Source of the DNA: Pseudomonadota bacterium
GTDB taxonomy: Bacteria; Bdellovibrionota_B; Oligoflexia; Oligoflexales; JAPPIL01
NCBI GenBank assembly: GCA_028877195.1
Contig: JAPPIL010000274.1
Coordinates: 1 to 14,428 of the forward strand
Length of the DNA stretch: 14,428 nt
Direction of reading: 5' to 3'
Part shown: piece by piece, positions 8,601 to 14,428 of the stretch
How positions within the stretch are numbered: position 1 is the stretch's first letter
Layout of the letters: each line of letters starts with the position of its first letter
Notes under the pieces: generated by a model
Told to the model about the DNA's origin: nothing
The model's database searches: none
The model's input: only the letters and a program-made list of their open reading frames with translations
Position numbers and translations under genes: made by a program

Positions 8601-8915
8601 AACAACCTCCACTCCCCCGCATTGCCCCTGATAGGTAAGGCGCTGCACCTCGCCACCAGTAGCAGGCATGAGGTAAACTTCATCAGACCCCTCTTCACAA
8701 CCAGTGAAAGCCAGTAACTCACCATCAGGCGATAGACGCGGCGAACTTACCGTCGCGAGGTTGGTGCTCAAGCGCCTTGCTACGCCACCAGTTAGCGGCG
8801 CAGTCCACAAGTCATCATCGCAAATAAACACCAGCATATCGCCATGCACCGACGGAAATCGGCAGTAGCCCTGTGTTGAAGATTGTGCCGAAGAATATGT
8901 TTGCTTGCTCGTCAT
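5616..8915 (-). CDS. tricorn protease homologue (peptidase S41, TolB-type propellers, PDZ)
   Basis: A 1099-residue protein close in length to the archaeal tricorn protease (about 1070), which degrades oligopeptides downstream of larger proteases. The N-terminal two thirds carry TolB/WD-like propeller repeats (LSPDGELLAFTG, WSADGENIFYSS, WSPDGQWCAYAF). Acidic low-complexity linkers occur near residues 400, 560 and 680. A PDZ-like segment (GADIKVGDILLAVGGQRV) lies near residues 815-835, and the C-terminal part is the S41 catalytic domain. All catalytic residues are visible: Ser760-His761 in GTSHAYVMGG, the nucleophile Ser982 in GSDGD, and Glu1040 in GIENYGTDPDIEV. Their spacing matches the archaeal enzyme (His746, Ser965, Glu1023). 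RTWGGVIG follows the nucleophile, as in the family. There is no signal peptide, so it should act in the cytosol. AGGGA sits 6 nt before the ATG. It is the first gene of a pair with PhoX, with a 4-nt overlap. Confidence 0.93.
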   Translation of the reverse strand: MTSKQTYSSAQSSTQGYCRFPSVHGDMLVFICDDDLWTAPLTGGVARRLSTNLATVSSPRLSPDGELLAFTGCEEGSDEVYLMPATGGEVQRLTYQGQCGGVEVVGWSADGENIFYSSSAALPFGRWQWLWQVPVAGGEPQRLPFGPANHVAYAADKGMVIGRSTGEPARWKRYRGGTAGQLWLDVAGDGQFKLLAPVVGNLTTPMWVGKRIYFISDHEGVGNIYSCQPAGADVQRHTDHDTYYCRSASTDGKHIVYHAGADIYAYDIASDNDRRINIKLCSARTQRQRKFVEVERYLQEYALAPEGHALLLTVRGKPFTMANWEGAVSQHGERDGVRYRLTQWLNDGKRLVTISSVDGEEKLEIHTEDGGTSPQRLAELDIGHAVELAVCPYSDTRADSKDKDGSDKADAIDQLLITNERFELLHIDLATKKLSVLDQSEHYHISDVSWSPDGQWCAYAFHTALNKSAIKVCQLQTGATHCITNAEFQDFAPTWDTEGKFLYFLAGHRSFAAIHELMHHSVVPLSSQLMLVTLRKDVSNPFIPQPQPLVEEEKQDSDKTKDPVSIAIDFEGIAQRTLAFPCPPAHCQQLAALDSKVIWTEFPLSVHAVAEDNEEEAQGVLNVYDFTHLKQRTLVAAVESFQLASDRKTLAYQSKGRLRVIKAGEKPPEQEGEGNGDAAGRDTGWIDLARVKASVSPLAEWRQIYREAWCAQRDRFWTADMSGVDWQQVYKRYLPLLARVATRGELSDLLWEMQGELGTSHAYVMGGDYRDAPDYAQGCLGADFVYDATHAGYRVASIPCGDSWSKDKDSALNAAGADIKVGDILLAVGGQRVSQLVTPEHLLVNLAGQEVQVTFKCGDNTRVVTLKALRSDRELRYRAWVNRNRHYVHSKSEGKIGYVHIPHMMVAGFAEFERGFSAECHRAALLIDVRHNGGGYVSQYIFARLTQRVLGYDIRRWGAPISYPYPAAPAQMVAITDENSGSDGDVFSHCFKLLKLGKLIGKRTWGGVIGMDAGCEFVDGGRTTQPGYSCWFVDVGWGIENYGTDPDIEVDYRPQDYATGNDPQLDRGIAELMLQLETSPPQMPAFDQRPNLSLPRLPQ

Positions 8916-9034
8916 GATCTATCCCTTACCTCTTGTTTCCAGGTCGCCAGCCGCAAAAAGCAGAAGAACGTGTAGCATAGGTATGCACCACCAGCAAACA
9001 GATTTTTGTGGCATGAGACAACGCATCTACTTGA

Positions 9035-9040
9035 TATAAT
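9035..9040 (+). promoter_or_regulatory. extended -10 promoter candidate for the cytochrome operon
   Basis: TGATATAAT (9032-9040) is a perfect TGnTATAAT extended -10 element in the gap between the divergent tricorn gene and the four-gene operon. The only -35 resemblance is GAGACA with too short a spacer, but extended -10 promoters tolerate this. Transcription would start near 9047 and give a leader of about 140 nt that contains the 20-bp palindrome at 9085-9104. Confidence 0.4.
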
Positions 9041-9084
9041 TGACTTCTATTTTTTAGCAGACCCCTACAAACATTCGTTTTATC

Positions 9085-9104
9085 TTATGTTTTCACTAAC
9101 ATAA
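9085..9104. promoter_or_regulatory. 20-bp operator-like palindrome (7-6-7) upstream of the cytochrome operon
   Basis: TTATGTT-N6-AACATAA is a perfect 7-bp inverted repeat with a 6-nt spacer. Its right arm overlaps CATAAT (9100-9105), which differs from a consensus -10 by one base. The site lies about 82 nt before the ATG at 9187 and downstream of the extended -10 at 9035. It has the size and symmetry of a dimeric regulator site. No regulator family can be named from it, and a leader hairpin is the alternative. Confidence 0.35.
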
Positions 9105-9186
9105 TTCCAGCAGTTTGCCGATTAAGCTCTGGCAACAGTCATGTCATCGGTAATTACATGCTAACGGTTTGGGGCTAACAGTTTTA

Positions 9187-10572
9187 ATGAAGAGTGCTCT
9201 TTTACAGCTGGTTTTCACCTTCCTGCTCATTTTCGCTTTGCCGAGCTATGCATCCGAGGAAGAAGATCGTGCTACCGCGGTGCTGATGCATGGGCGTATC
9301 ACGGGTGTTCCTCCTGATTCCGCAACACTTCAAGCTATGACTGCCTTACTAGCCGATGGTGATGCCAGAGGTGCGGCATTGCTAGCCACCGAGAGCACTG
9401 CTTTCTACAATCTTAAACTGCGCAGTATGTTCAGTGCTTGGTCAAACGTTGCAGGTAACACCAACACGGTGTTGAACGACATGGTGGCAACGCTAATTGG
9501 TATCGTTAGGGATGATATTCCTTTTAAGGAGGCACTCTACGGTGATTATCTCTACACTGCACGAGATGATTTACAGACAGAACAGCGCAGCCCGATCGAC
9601 CCTGATGGACAACCCATGCGCCGCAACAATGTCGATGACTGGTGTGAAGATGGTGCACTTTACCCTTATATGGCGAACTCCAACGAGCATTACCACTGTT
9701 TGCAGCAGTATGGGCATGACCTCAAGGATAGTCTACAGCAGCGCAAGCAGTCCAAAGTTGCGCGAGGGCATTGGTTCAAGGTAACCGAAGACGATAGACA
9801 ATATGACGACCAGAGGAATGTCGTTAAGGGTCGCGTGTGGTGGCAAGCGGTGCAGGAAGGGGCACTGCCGCTCGCAGGCATAGCTGGGATTTTGTCAACA
9901 CGAGGGTTTGCCAAGGCTTACTACTCGGCGGGCACTAATCGGCGCGCGACGGCTTTCGTTTTAAAGTACTTCCTATGCCACGATATGGAGGAACTTCACG
10001 ATATAAATGTGCAGGAAAACTTCATTCGTCAAGATGTTAGCCGTGAGCCAGGCGGCGACCACAGTCTCTTCAAACAACGTTGTCGTGGTTGTCATGCAGG
10101 CATGGATGCGTTGAGTGGCTGGAATGTCTACTACGACTTTGGCGTAGATCAGGTGAAGTTCAGAGATAATGGTCGCTACTTGGGCGAACAGCTTATCTAT
10201 CAGCACGGTGCTGTGCAGCCTAAAATTACCAAGAACGTTATCGACCCCGACGTTGGTTTTGATTACCGCAAGGAAGAGAATGCCAACGACTCTTTCAAAA
10301 ACCTATGGACAACAGGACAAAATTCGACATTGGGCTGGCGAGGCGCAACCTCTGGCAAGGGTGCGAGAGAATGGGGGATGATGATTGCTACGAGCAAAGC
10401 CTTTTCAGCATGCATGGCAACCCATGTTTACAAAAATGTCTGCTTCAGCACCCCAGAGTCAGACAAGGAGATTCAGGCTAGGGATGCATTGGCACATAAC
10501 TTTGAAGCAGAGCAATACAATATGCGTAAACTATTCGCGGACACCGCAGCTGCTTGTTTGGTGGTTGAATGA
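9187..10572 (+). CDS. exported protein with a single CxxCH heme-binding motif
   Basis: A 461-residue protein with a Sec signal peptide (residues 1-22, MKSALL then a hydrophobic core, cleavage after SYA), so it acts in the periplasm or beyond. One c-type heme motif, C299-R-G-C302-H303 (in QRCRGCHAGMDALSGW), lies in the C-terminal half. A later C409/C419 pair sits in a conserved-looking SACMATHVYKNVC segment. The N-terminal half has FYNLKLRSMFSAWSN and MVATLIGIVRDDIPFKEALYGDYLYT, resembling conserved exported proteins found beside DUF1501-type proteins and reminiscent of the cytochrome-associated DUF1588/DUF1592 group; I am not sure of the family. An in-frame TTG at 9169 would add six residues and spoil the signal peptide, so the ATG is preferred. 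It is the first gene of a four-gene operon and its stop overlaps the next start (ATGA). Confidence 0.75.
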   Translation: MKSALLQLVFTFLLIFALPSYASEEEDRATAVLMHGRITGVPPDSATLQAMTALLADGDARGAALLATESTAFYNLKLRSMFSAWSNVAGNTNTVLNDMVATLIGIVRDDIPFKEALYGDYLYTARDDLQTEQRSPIDPDGQPMRRNNVDDWCEDGALYPYMANSNEHYHCLQQYGHDLKDSLQQRKQSKVARGHWFKVTEDDRQYDDQRNVVKGRVWWQAVQEGALPLAGIAGILSTRGFAKAYYSAGTNRRATAFVLKYFLCHDMEELHDINVQENFIRQDVSREPGGDHSLFKQRCRGCHAGMDALSGWNVYYDFGVDQVKFRDNGRYLGEQLIYQHGAVQPKITKNVIDPDVGFDYRKEENANDSFKNLWTTGQNSTLGWRGATSGKGAREWGMMIATSKAFSACMATHVYKNVCFSTPESDKEIQARDALAHNFEAEQYNMRKLFADTAAACLVVE

Positions 10573-11213
10573 TGTCATCATTATCTAAAATAACCCTCTG
10601 CTGTGTATGCTTTTCTGCTTGTCAAGCTGACGACAGCAACGATGGTCAAGTCAGTGCTGTTGTGCCTGTAGCAAAAGTTTCTAAAAAAATAGGCCTAAGA
10701 AATTTTCAAGAGATCAACCTTACCATGAGCACCTTGACTGGTATCGACCACCATGCCAAACCGATAAGAGATGTCTACGACACCGTCAGTAGCATGCTGC
10801 CACTCGACAATTCCGCCAGCGCTTTTCATCCACCAGTGCAGGTGGCGGTGTTTCGCTTGGCTAGTGCCTATTGTCATCAATTGATAAATCTTGGCAAGGG
10901 ACGCAATGATATCTTCCCCGCAATAGATTTTGAAGCTGACGCTACAGTTGCTTTAGCACCAGATAAACGCGACCGCGTAGCCGCTGCTTTTATCGCTGCT
11001 TTTTGGGAACGTTCATCATCAGCAACACTGCCTACGTCAGAATCGAGAAGCATTATCGTCCAGTATATCAGCGAAGCGCTCGGTGAACACAGTGCCGTGC
11101 AAGATGCTGAACGTTACATTGCCAAAGACGTTGCACCGATGCAACAGACAAAAGAAGTTCTGTTCACAGTCTGTAACGCTATGCTGGCGAGTGCACCTGT
11201 GATGTTTCATTGA
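10569..11213 (+). CDS. predicted lipoprotein, cytochrome-cluster component
   Basis: A 214-residue protein with a lipoprotein signal: MMSSLSK, a short hydrophobic stretch and CFSAC, giving lipidation at Cys18 and a mature N-terminus rich in Asp/Ser. The middle reads LTMSTLTGIDHHAKPIRDVYDTV...LP, then VQVAVFRLASAYCHQLI. This 'TGI.....V...Y..V...LP....... LA..YC..L' arrangement resembles part of larger exported (LamG-type) proteins that I associate with similar DUF1501 clusters in marine bacteria, so it may be the counterpart of one module of those proteins; that is inference. No heme motif or catalytic motif is seen. It starts inside the preceding stop (ATGATG; either ATG could be used) and ends 23 nt before the next ATG, so the three genes are surely co-transcribed. 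Confidence 0.65.
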   Translation: MMSSLSKITLCCVCFSACQADDSNDGQVSAVVPVAKVSKKIGLRNFQEINLTMSTLTGIDHHAKPIRDVYDTVSSMLPLDNSASAFHPPVQVAVFRLASAYCHQLINLGKGRNDIFPAIDFEADATVALAPDKRDRVAAAFIAAFWERSSSATLPTSESRSIIVQYISEALGEHSAVQDAERYIAKDVAPMQQTKEVLFTVCNAMLASAPVMFH

Positions 11214-11236
11214 GGAGCAAGATTTGCGAGACAGCT

Positions 11237-12679
11237 ATGCATAAGATAATAACACGCAGAAAATTTCTAAACGATCTAGCGGTGCAGGTATCTGGCTTTG
11301 TTGCTTTGCCTAGCTTGGCAACACTGCTCTACAATGGGCGAGCATTGGCTGCCAATGCTTGTGCGAAACCGCAAGCGATTAACAAGAATAGTCCCGCGTT
11401 CATCGCACTTGATTTGCAGGGCGGTGCAAGTATTGCTGGCAATAACCTCATGGTCTATGACAATGGCGGCGAACTGTTGAGCGATTATCGGGGCTTGGGT
11501 TTACCCCCCGATCTTCATCCAAGCAAAACAGGCATGCTTAACTCGGAACTTGGTTTGCCTTTCCATGCCTACAGCCCGATGCTGAAGGGTATCAAGTCGG
11601 TCGCCACACCTGCCGTGCTTGCTAAAGTGAATGGTTGTGTAATTTGCACGCAGTCGGCTGACGACACCAGCAACAACAGGCTAGCTACTGCCCCTGGCAT
11701 ATTTTTAGCGGGCGTAAGTGGCAAGATTGTGCCTTTAGTCGGCACGAACCCTTCTTTCCCTGGTGGTTCAGGCGGAAACTCGGTAACACCGTTCAGCTCT
11801 GGTGTTACTCCCGCTTTAATCAGCGACATCAAGAGCGCTCAACAGCTTATATCGGCAGGCGAGTTTTGGGCACGCTCACCACAAAAAATGGCGGGGGTGC
11901 TGGCGCTTATAGAAGGCATGAGTAGTGCACAGTTAAAAAGATTTTCACAATTGAGCTTACCTGAACAGGCGAGAAAAATGATTGAATGCGGTTATCTCGA
12001 TGCTGCCGCTCTTCTAGATCCGAATCGTAGCGACAGCGGTGTCGTAACTGCTGATAACCTTGATCCGAATAAGCACGAAGCTTTGCGAGGTAAAAGCTTT
12101 ATCAATGACCAACAGTTTGCCGCCGCAATTGAGATCGCTTACCTGATCATGGAGGGTTACGCGGGAGCAGGAACGATTGCGCTTGGCGGTTACGATTATC
12201 ATGACGGCAGTGCGACCACAGGCGAAGAACGTGATGAACAGGCAGGCAAGGTCATCGGCATTATTCTGGCGATGGCGGCGGCACTCAAGCGTAAGACGAT
12301 GCTACATGTCTACACCGATGGTGGTGTCGATGCTGATAGCAATAGGCTAGAAGAAGTCGGGAATAACGGTGCGCAAAAGTATATCTGGCGAGGAGACAGT
12401 GAAGCTCGCTCGGCTGCTTTTGTGCTCATCTATGATCCTAATGCACGGCCTGCTGTTAGTTTTCAGCAGCTGGGTGCTTACAAGGCTAATGATGGCGGCA
12501 CGGTGAATTTAACCCCCGAAAAACATGCCAAGATAAGCCAAGCTCCGATCGCACAAGCTGCGGCGGTTTTGGCAAACTGGTTGGCATGGCAGGGGAAAGA
12601 GGGGGAGCTAAACACGATTATGAAAGACAGCCCGCTTCGCCCTGAAGAAGTTGAGGACTATCTGTTTGTGAGAAAGTAA
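11237..12679 (+). CDS. Tat-exported DUF1501-like protein
   Basis: A 480-residue protein. The N-terminus has a twin-arginine motif, ITRRKFLND (residues 4-12), followed by a moderately hydrophobic segment and a likely cleavage site near ALAANA, so it is probably exported folded. The mature part has FIALDLQGGAS, LGLPFHAYSPMLKGIKSV, GEFWARSPQKMAGVLALIEGM, TIALGGYDYHDGS and MLHVYTDGG. This looks like a divergent DUF1501 protein (alkaline phosphatase/sulfatase-like fold), where 'LGGYD.H' is typical; the exact reaction is unknown. I prefer the ATG at 11237 because it starts just before the Tat motif; a TTG at 11210 overlapping the upstream stop is in frame and possible. It sits between a lipoprotein and a cytochrome-type lipoprotein, and Tat export would suit a cofactor-bearing partner. 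Its stop shares one base with the next start (TAATG). Confidence 0.7.
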   Translation: MHKIITRRKFLNDLAVQVSGFVALPSLATLLYNGRALAANACAKPQAINKNSPAFIALDLQGGASIAGNNLMVYDNGGELLSDYRGLGLPPDLHPSKTGMLNSELGLPFHAYSPMLKGIKSVATPAVLAKVNGCVICTQSADDTSNNRLATAPGIFLAGVSGKIVPLVGTNPSFPGGSGGNSVTPFSSGVTPALISDIKSAQQLISAGEFWARSPQKMAGVLALIEGMSSAQLKRFSQLSLPEQARKMIECGYLDAAALLDPNRSDSGVVTADNLDPNKHEALRGKSFINDQQFAAAIEIAYLIMEGYAGAGTIALGGYDYHDGSATTGEERDEQAGKVIGIILAMAAALKRKTMLHVYTDGGVDADSNRLEEVGNNGAQKYIWRGDSEARSAAFVLIYDPNARPAVSFQQLGAYKANDGGTVNLTPEKHAKISQAPIAQAAAVLANWLAWQGKEGELNTIMKDSPLRPEEVEDYLFVRK

Positions 12680-13761
12680 TGCGTTTCTATCATAACGTCT
12701 ATGTTCTGCTTGCGCTGACCGTCGGCTGTTCAGTGGACTATAGTATGCAGGTTTCCTCACAAGGTGGTGGGCAAGACATGACTACTGCCGATGCCCAGAG
12801 ACAGTCGGTGACTGCCTTTGCCCAGCACGCTTTGCCGCTGTTGCAGGAAATGTGCGCTAACTGTCATGGTAATAAGCAATCGCCCTTGTTTGCTGTTAAC
12901 GATGCTCGCCAAGCGCATCAGGTGATTATCGCAGGCAACAAGGTAAATTTTAACGATATTCCCAACTCACGTCTGGTGCTGCGATTAACAGACGATAATC
13001 ATAACTGTGCGAGCAATTGTGCAACTGATGGTGAACGTGTCGCCGCGGCGCTCAATTCTTGGCGAGGTGCACGTGCTGATACCGAAGCAACGACAACTGG
13101 ACTGGTAACCGCTAGCTTCAACCCTAGTGGGGCGAAACGTTTGCGCTATGATATTGGCAAGCTCATCGATGCCAAGCAGCATGGCGATGAAACGATTATG
13201 CTACAAGTAGACATTAAGCCGTTGAGCGCTGGTGGTGGCTATGTGTTGAGCAATATACAGGTTGAGAGCAGAAATGTTCCTGTCTATATCAAAGGCATCA
13301 AGCCCTTGGTGAATGGTGTTTGGAATCAGCTTAACTCTAGTCTCACTGCCGTTGCCTGTGCAGCTCATCCACCTGCGAGCAAGTTATCTAACTTCAGTGA
13401 AAGCACCATCATAGTAGATGATGCCACCCATCAATTGGCGTTTGCCTTTGAGGAAGTGCGTATCGCCACTGCGGTTGAGCCGAACTGCCAAAGCGAGACA
13501 ACAGTGGATGACGTTACCTTGCAACGTAAGAAAAACGAATTCAACTATAGTATGCGCGGCAACTTCCGAGCCTACTGTTCATGCCACGTCTCCTACTTTG
13601 AAGGAGACACAGCCTTCAACAGTGTTTGGTTAAATAAAGCAAATATCGTCAACAGAATGACGGTCAGCAACGACAGAATAATGCCCCCTGCGATTGGAGC
13701 TGCAGCTTTGCCTGAAGACAGAAAGACCGCAATGATTAAGTGGTTGACTGATTCCAAGTGA
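12679..13761 (+). CDS. cytochrome c-like lipoprotein with CxxCH and an atypical CxCH motif
   Basis: A 360-residue protein. The signal peptide MRFYHNVYVLLALTVGC suggests lipidation at Cys17. A first heme motif, C59-A-N-C62-H63, is followed by SRLVLRLTDDNHNCASNC, a pattern I associate with cytochrome-type domains in DUF1501 clusters. Residues about 130-280 have no heme motif and look beta-rich (VPVYIKGIKPLVNGVWN, TIIVDDATHQLAFAFEEVRI). The C-terminal 65 residues look like a second cytochrome c domain: F-R-A-Y-C300-S-C302-H303, then RIMPP with Met335 as a likely distal heme ligand, and a final IKWL helix. The spacing in this second motif is CxCH, one residue short of CxxCH. It may be an electron-transfer lipoprotein working with the other three operon products. 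The start is coupled to the previous stop (TAATG). Confidence 0.8.
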   Translation: MRFYHNVYVLLALTVGCSVDYSMQVSSQGGGQDMTTADAQRQSVTAFAQHALPLLQEMCANCHGNKQSPLFAVNDARQAHQVIIAGNKVNFNDIPNSRLVLRLTDDNHNCASNCATDGERVAAALNSWRGARADTEATTTGLVTASFNPSGAKRLRYDIGKLIDAKQHGDETIMLQVDIKPLSAGGGYVLSNIQVESRNVPVYIKGIKPLVNGVWNQLNSSLTAVACAAHPPASKLSNFSESTIIVDDATHQLAFAFEEVRIATAVEPNCQSETTVDDVTLQRKKNEFNYSMRGNFRAYCSCHVSYFEGDTAFNSVWLNKANIVNRMTVSNDRIMPPAIGAAALPEDRKTAMIKWLTDSK

Positions 13762-13828
13762 GCCACTGGTTTTCAAACCGACAGTGAAGTAGAATTAAAG
13801 AAGACATCTACACATACCGACTGATGGG

Positions 13829-13844
13829 AGCGGGACAGCCCGCT
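13829..13844. other. hairpin AGCGGG-ACAG-CCCGCT after the cytochrome operon
   Basis: A perfect 6-bp GC-rich inverted repeat with a 4-nt loop lies 67 nt after the operon stop and about 55 nt before the next start. No T tract follows on either strand, so it is not a standard intrinsic terminator. It may stabilise the mRNA 3' end, pause transcription or bind a protein. Confidence 0.35.
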
Positions 13845-13880
13845 GATTGTGAATACAAGTATGTTAATAGCCGTAATAAC

Positions 13881-13886
13881 TATAGT
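13881..13886 (+). promoter_or_regulatory. candidate -10 box and ribosome site of the Cys-rich lipoprotein gene
   Basis: TATAGT (13881-13886) matches five of six bases of a -10 box, but no -35 is found at normal spacing and the position is very close to the start codon at 13899. TAGGA (13887-13891), 7 nt before the ATG, is a good Shine-Dalgarno. The ribosome site helps to fix the start; the promoter is weakly supported. Confidence 0.2.
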
Positions 13887-13898
13887 TAGGACTTGATT

Positions 13899-14428
13899 AT
13901 GTTGCAGTCGTTAACAAGAGTAGCTTTGTTAATAATTCCTATGATTCTCGTGTCATGTCCACCACCGCAGAGCAGTAAGAATCCGCTTAACTGCGACCCC
14001 AGCCTAAACATGATCAAGCGAGGCAATCAATGCGATTGTGCACCAGGTTATCGTAGGCAGACATCAGCAGGCAATCTCGTATGTGTTGCCGAACCAGGCT
14101 TCTGTGGCGCTGGAGCAACGCTTGATGCTAACAACAAATGTCGGTGCACCAACGGCAACACGTATGTGCGCAGCAGCAATAACCCTTGTGGCGGCAATTC
14201 AAGCGGTAGGGTTGGCTTGTCGATAACCGAACTCCAAAACGCTTGTCAGGGTGTTGGGCAATGGTCAAATGGATTTTGTGCTTGTGGTAACGGGAAACAG
14301 TTTAATGCCGTTAGTCGCAGATGTGAGGCTATCACTTACCACCACACGAATACGATGTGTGGTAGTGGGGCAAAGTTTTACGGGCAAGGTGGGCGAGGTG
14401 TCTGCATCTGTAATACCGAGGGGCATTA
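13899..14428 (+). CDS. cysteine-rich lipoprotein with EGF-like repeats (partial, runs off the edge)
   Basis: An open frame from the ATG at 13899 to the end of the window (176 codons, no stop reached). MLQSLTRVALLIIPMILVSC is a textbook lipoprotein signal with lipobox L-V-S-C and lipidation at Cys20, followed by PPPQSS, a proline/serine tether. The mature part is cysteine-rich with repeating units of the form C-x(8-15)-C-x-C-...-C: CDCAPGY...C, CRCTNGN...C, CACGNGK...C and a final CIC at the edge. That is at least three full units and a part, resembling EGF-like or other small disulfide-bonded domains exposed on the cell surface. The family is not recognised; adhesion or surface binding would be a guess. 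A Shine-Dalgarno (TAGGA) lies 7 nt upstream. It follows the cytochrome operon on the same strand after 137 nt, so it may have its own promoter. Confidence 0.7.
   Translation, partial: MLQSLTRVALLIIPMILVSCPPPQSSKNPLNCDPSLNMIKRGNQCDCAPGYRRQTSAGNLVCVAEPGFCGAGATLDANNKCRCTNGNTYVRSSNNPCGGNSSGRVGLSITELQNACQGVGQWSNGFCACGNGKQFNAVSRRCEAITYHHTNTMCGSGAKFYGQGGRGVCICNTEGH

Noticed and set aside
12679..13761. Frameshift at the CxCH motif
   Set aside because: The residues before and after the motif are in the same frame and fit a cytochrome c domain, so a whole codon is absent rather than one or two bases.
13829..13844. GC-rich hairpin as a rho-independent terminator of the redox operon
   Set aside because: The stem is good, but GATTGTG follows rather than a run of Ts; it is listed only as a structure.

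Overview
This 14.4 kb window comes from a Gram-negative bacterium that cannot be placed more precisely by eye. Lipobox signal peptides, Tat signals and c-type cytochromes point to a didermic cell with a respiratory periplasm. Heme made by the C5 pathway (HemL) argues against an alphaproteobacterium, and an MqnA-like gene suggests menaquinone made by the futalosine route. No RNA genes, insertion sequences, CRISPR arrays or phage genes are visible, and no gap between genes exceeds 300 bases.

Layout: (1) A minus-strand lipoprotein of unknown function (128-907) is divergent from (2) a hemL-mqnA pair (1051-3417) joined by an ATGA overlap. hemL is broken by a 46-nt, almost pure G/T insertion that shifts the frame; removing it restores a 435-residue enzyme with all key residues. 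(3) A small membrane protein (3553-4116) is built from an internal duplication of a hydrophobic hairpin and has a basic Cys-containing tail. (4) Convergent to it is a minus-strand pair: a complete tricorn protease (8915-5616), then a Tat-exported PhoX/DUF839 protein (5619-4153), joined by an ATGA overlap. (5) On the plus strand is a compact four-gene operon (9187-13761): an exported CxxCH protein, a lipoprotein, a Tat-exported DUF1501-like protein, and a lipoprotein with two cytochrome c-like regions, the second carrying an odd CxCH motif. (6) A cysteine-rich lipoprotein with EGF-like repeats starts at 13899 and runs off the right edge.

How the genes may work together: hemL and mqnA link heme and quinone supply, both needed for respiration. 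The four-gene operon looks like one cell-surface or periplasmic redox assembly and would use that heme. The tricorn/PhoX pair combines cytosolic peptide breakdown with an exported phosphatase-like enzyme; their functional link is unknown. The most unusual feature is the G/T insertion in hemL. It may be a sequencing artefact at a G-quadruplex-like site, a real pseudogenising expansion, or, less likely, an element skipped during translation.
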